A model generated the notes under the pieces. That model made no database searches. It was not told the origin of the DNA and was given only the letters and a program-made list of their open reading frames with translations. From assembly GCA_046484975.1 (NCBI GenBank), contig JAWOHX010000148.1:1-25690 (forward strand): a DNA stretch of 25,690 nt, written 5' to 3'. Positions 25,158-25,690 of this stretch are shown here, in pieces; positions within the stretch are counted from its first letter, which is position 1; every line of letters begins with the position of its first letter. Origin of the DNA: JAWOHX01 sp046484975 (GTDB lineage Bacteria; Bacillota; Clostridia; DUPQ01). Both the position numbers and the translations under genes were made by a program.

Positions 25158-25166
25158 CCCGGGTTC

Positions 25167-25690
25167 TCATCCTTGTTCCAGGAGCTGCTGCATCCGCTGA
25201 TTGACAGCTTCAAAATACCGATTGGAGGCTTTCCCTTCCTGCATCAGCTGATCCCAGATGGCATAAATCGCGGCATTCCATCCCAGGCTGGGTTTCCCGG
25301 GTTTTCCGGTTGCCGTGTTGATATGTTCATGGGTGGTCCCCCCCAGGTCGAGTTCCAGGATGGTCCGCCAGATCATCTCCTCTTCTGCCTGTTCGATACC
25401 ATGCAGGTATGCGGATATCAGGAACAGCTGGTCATACAGATACCAGGAACCTCCCCATTGGTATACCCCGGGGTATTCATAGCTTTCCTGGATTTCAAAA
25501 AAGCCCATGCCTCCATTTCCTTTGCGGATGCCATGGAAAGAGGCCGGCAGATAATCCCCGTCTTCTTTGCAGGTCACTTTGTAGCCATATGCCGTTTTGG
25601 CTTTCCCCACCACTTGCTGATAGTGTTGCTCCACATCAGGTGTCTCTGCCAGCGGCTGGCCCAGTATCCGTTGGGAGAGCAGGTCCCCGA
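25167..25690 (-). CDS. Possible alpha/alpha-barrel (six-hairpin) glycosidase-like protein, C-terminal fragment
   Basis: The C-terminal 173 residues of a protein continuing past the right edge; the frame is open to the last base. The visible part contains YPGVYQWGGSWYLYDQLFLI, HEHINTATGKPGKPSLGWNAAIYAIWDQL and an ending with alternating Leu/Gln residues. The aromatic- and Gly-rich helices and the 'HExxN-x-TG...WNAA' pattern recall the C-terminal helices of alpha/alpha-toroid glycoside hydrolases, but I could not assign a family. No membrane segment is visible. An internal GTG (25634) should not be taken as the start, since coding-like sequence continues upstream. Confidence 0.5.
   Translation of the reverse strand, partial: GDLLSQRILGQPLAETPDVEQHYQQVVGKAKTAYGYKVTCKEDGDYLPASFHGIRKGNGGMGFFEIQESYEYPGVYQWGGSWYLYDQLFLISAYLHGIEQAEEEMIWRTILELDLGGTTHEHINTATGKPGKPSLGWNAAIYAIWDQLMQEGKASNRYFEAVNQRMQQLLEQG

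Overview
The window looks like a piece of a chromosome from a moderately G+C-rich member of the Bacillota, most likely class Clostridia. The basis is gene content and order: hrcA-grpE-dnaK-dnaJ behind a perfect CIRCE operator and followed by prmA-rsmE, a yicC-remA-gmk-rpoZ block, lepA-hemW upstream of hrcA, an alpha2-type glycyl-tRNA synthetase, and a clostridial-style aromatic operon aroF-aroB-aroA-aroC-pheA-aroE-aroK. Genes are packed tightly. Most junctions overlap by a few bases or have gaps under about 60 bp, and all genes but one lie on the minus strand. No mobile element, CRISPR array, rRNA or tRNA was seen, and no gene-free stretch exceeds about 200 bp.

Layout from right to left, the direction of transcription: (1) 25690-25167, the C-terminal part of a possible alpha/alpha-barrel glycosidase-like protein. 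(2) 25111-24075, a small operon with its own promoter: a Cys-rich DUF3795 protein followed by a DUF402 (nucleotide phosphatase-like) protein. (3) 24066-17178, the aromatic amino-acid operon, with a consensus-like promoter, a 19-codon leader peptide carrying Phe-Asn-Tyr-Phe-Phe-Phe, an antiterminator/terminator pair, and seven enzymes from DAHP synthase to chorismate and prephenate/phenylpyruvate. (4) 17142-13596, a Gfo/Idh/MocA oxidoreductase, an acetate kinase and a CCA-adding-type nucleotidyltransferase. (5) 12567-13616, the only plus-strand gene, a D-2-hydroxyacid dehydrogenase. Its promoter overlaps the lepA promoter and its 3' end overlaps cca. (6) 12591-9630, lepA-hemW. (7) 9622-3320, the HrcA/CIRCE heat-shock operon hrcA-grpE-dnaK-dnaJ-prmA-rsmE. 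(8) 3313-1, yicC-remA-gmk-rpoZ-glyQS, running off the left edge.

The most notable element is the leader of the aromatic operon (about 23890-24066). It has all the parts of classical ribosome-mediated transcription attenuation. The 5' strand of the predicted antiterminator begins exactly at the leader-peptide stop codon. A ribosome stalled on the Phe/Tyr codons would leave it free, and a ribosome reaching the stop codon would cover it. No T-box signature was seen. The operon lacks 3-dehydroquinate dehydratase and prephenate dehydrogenase within this window, so those steps must be encoded elsewhere.
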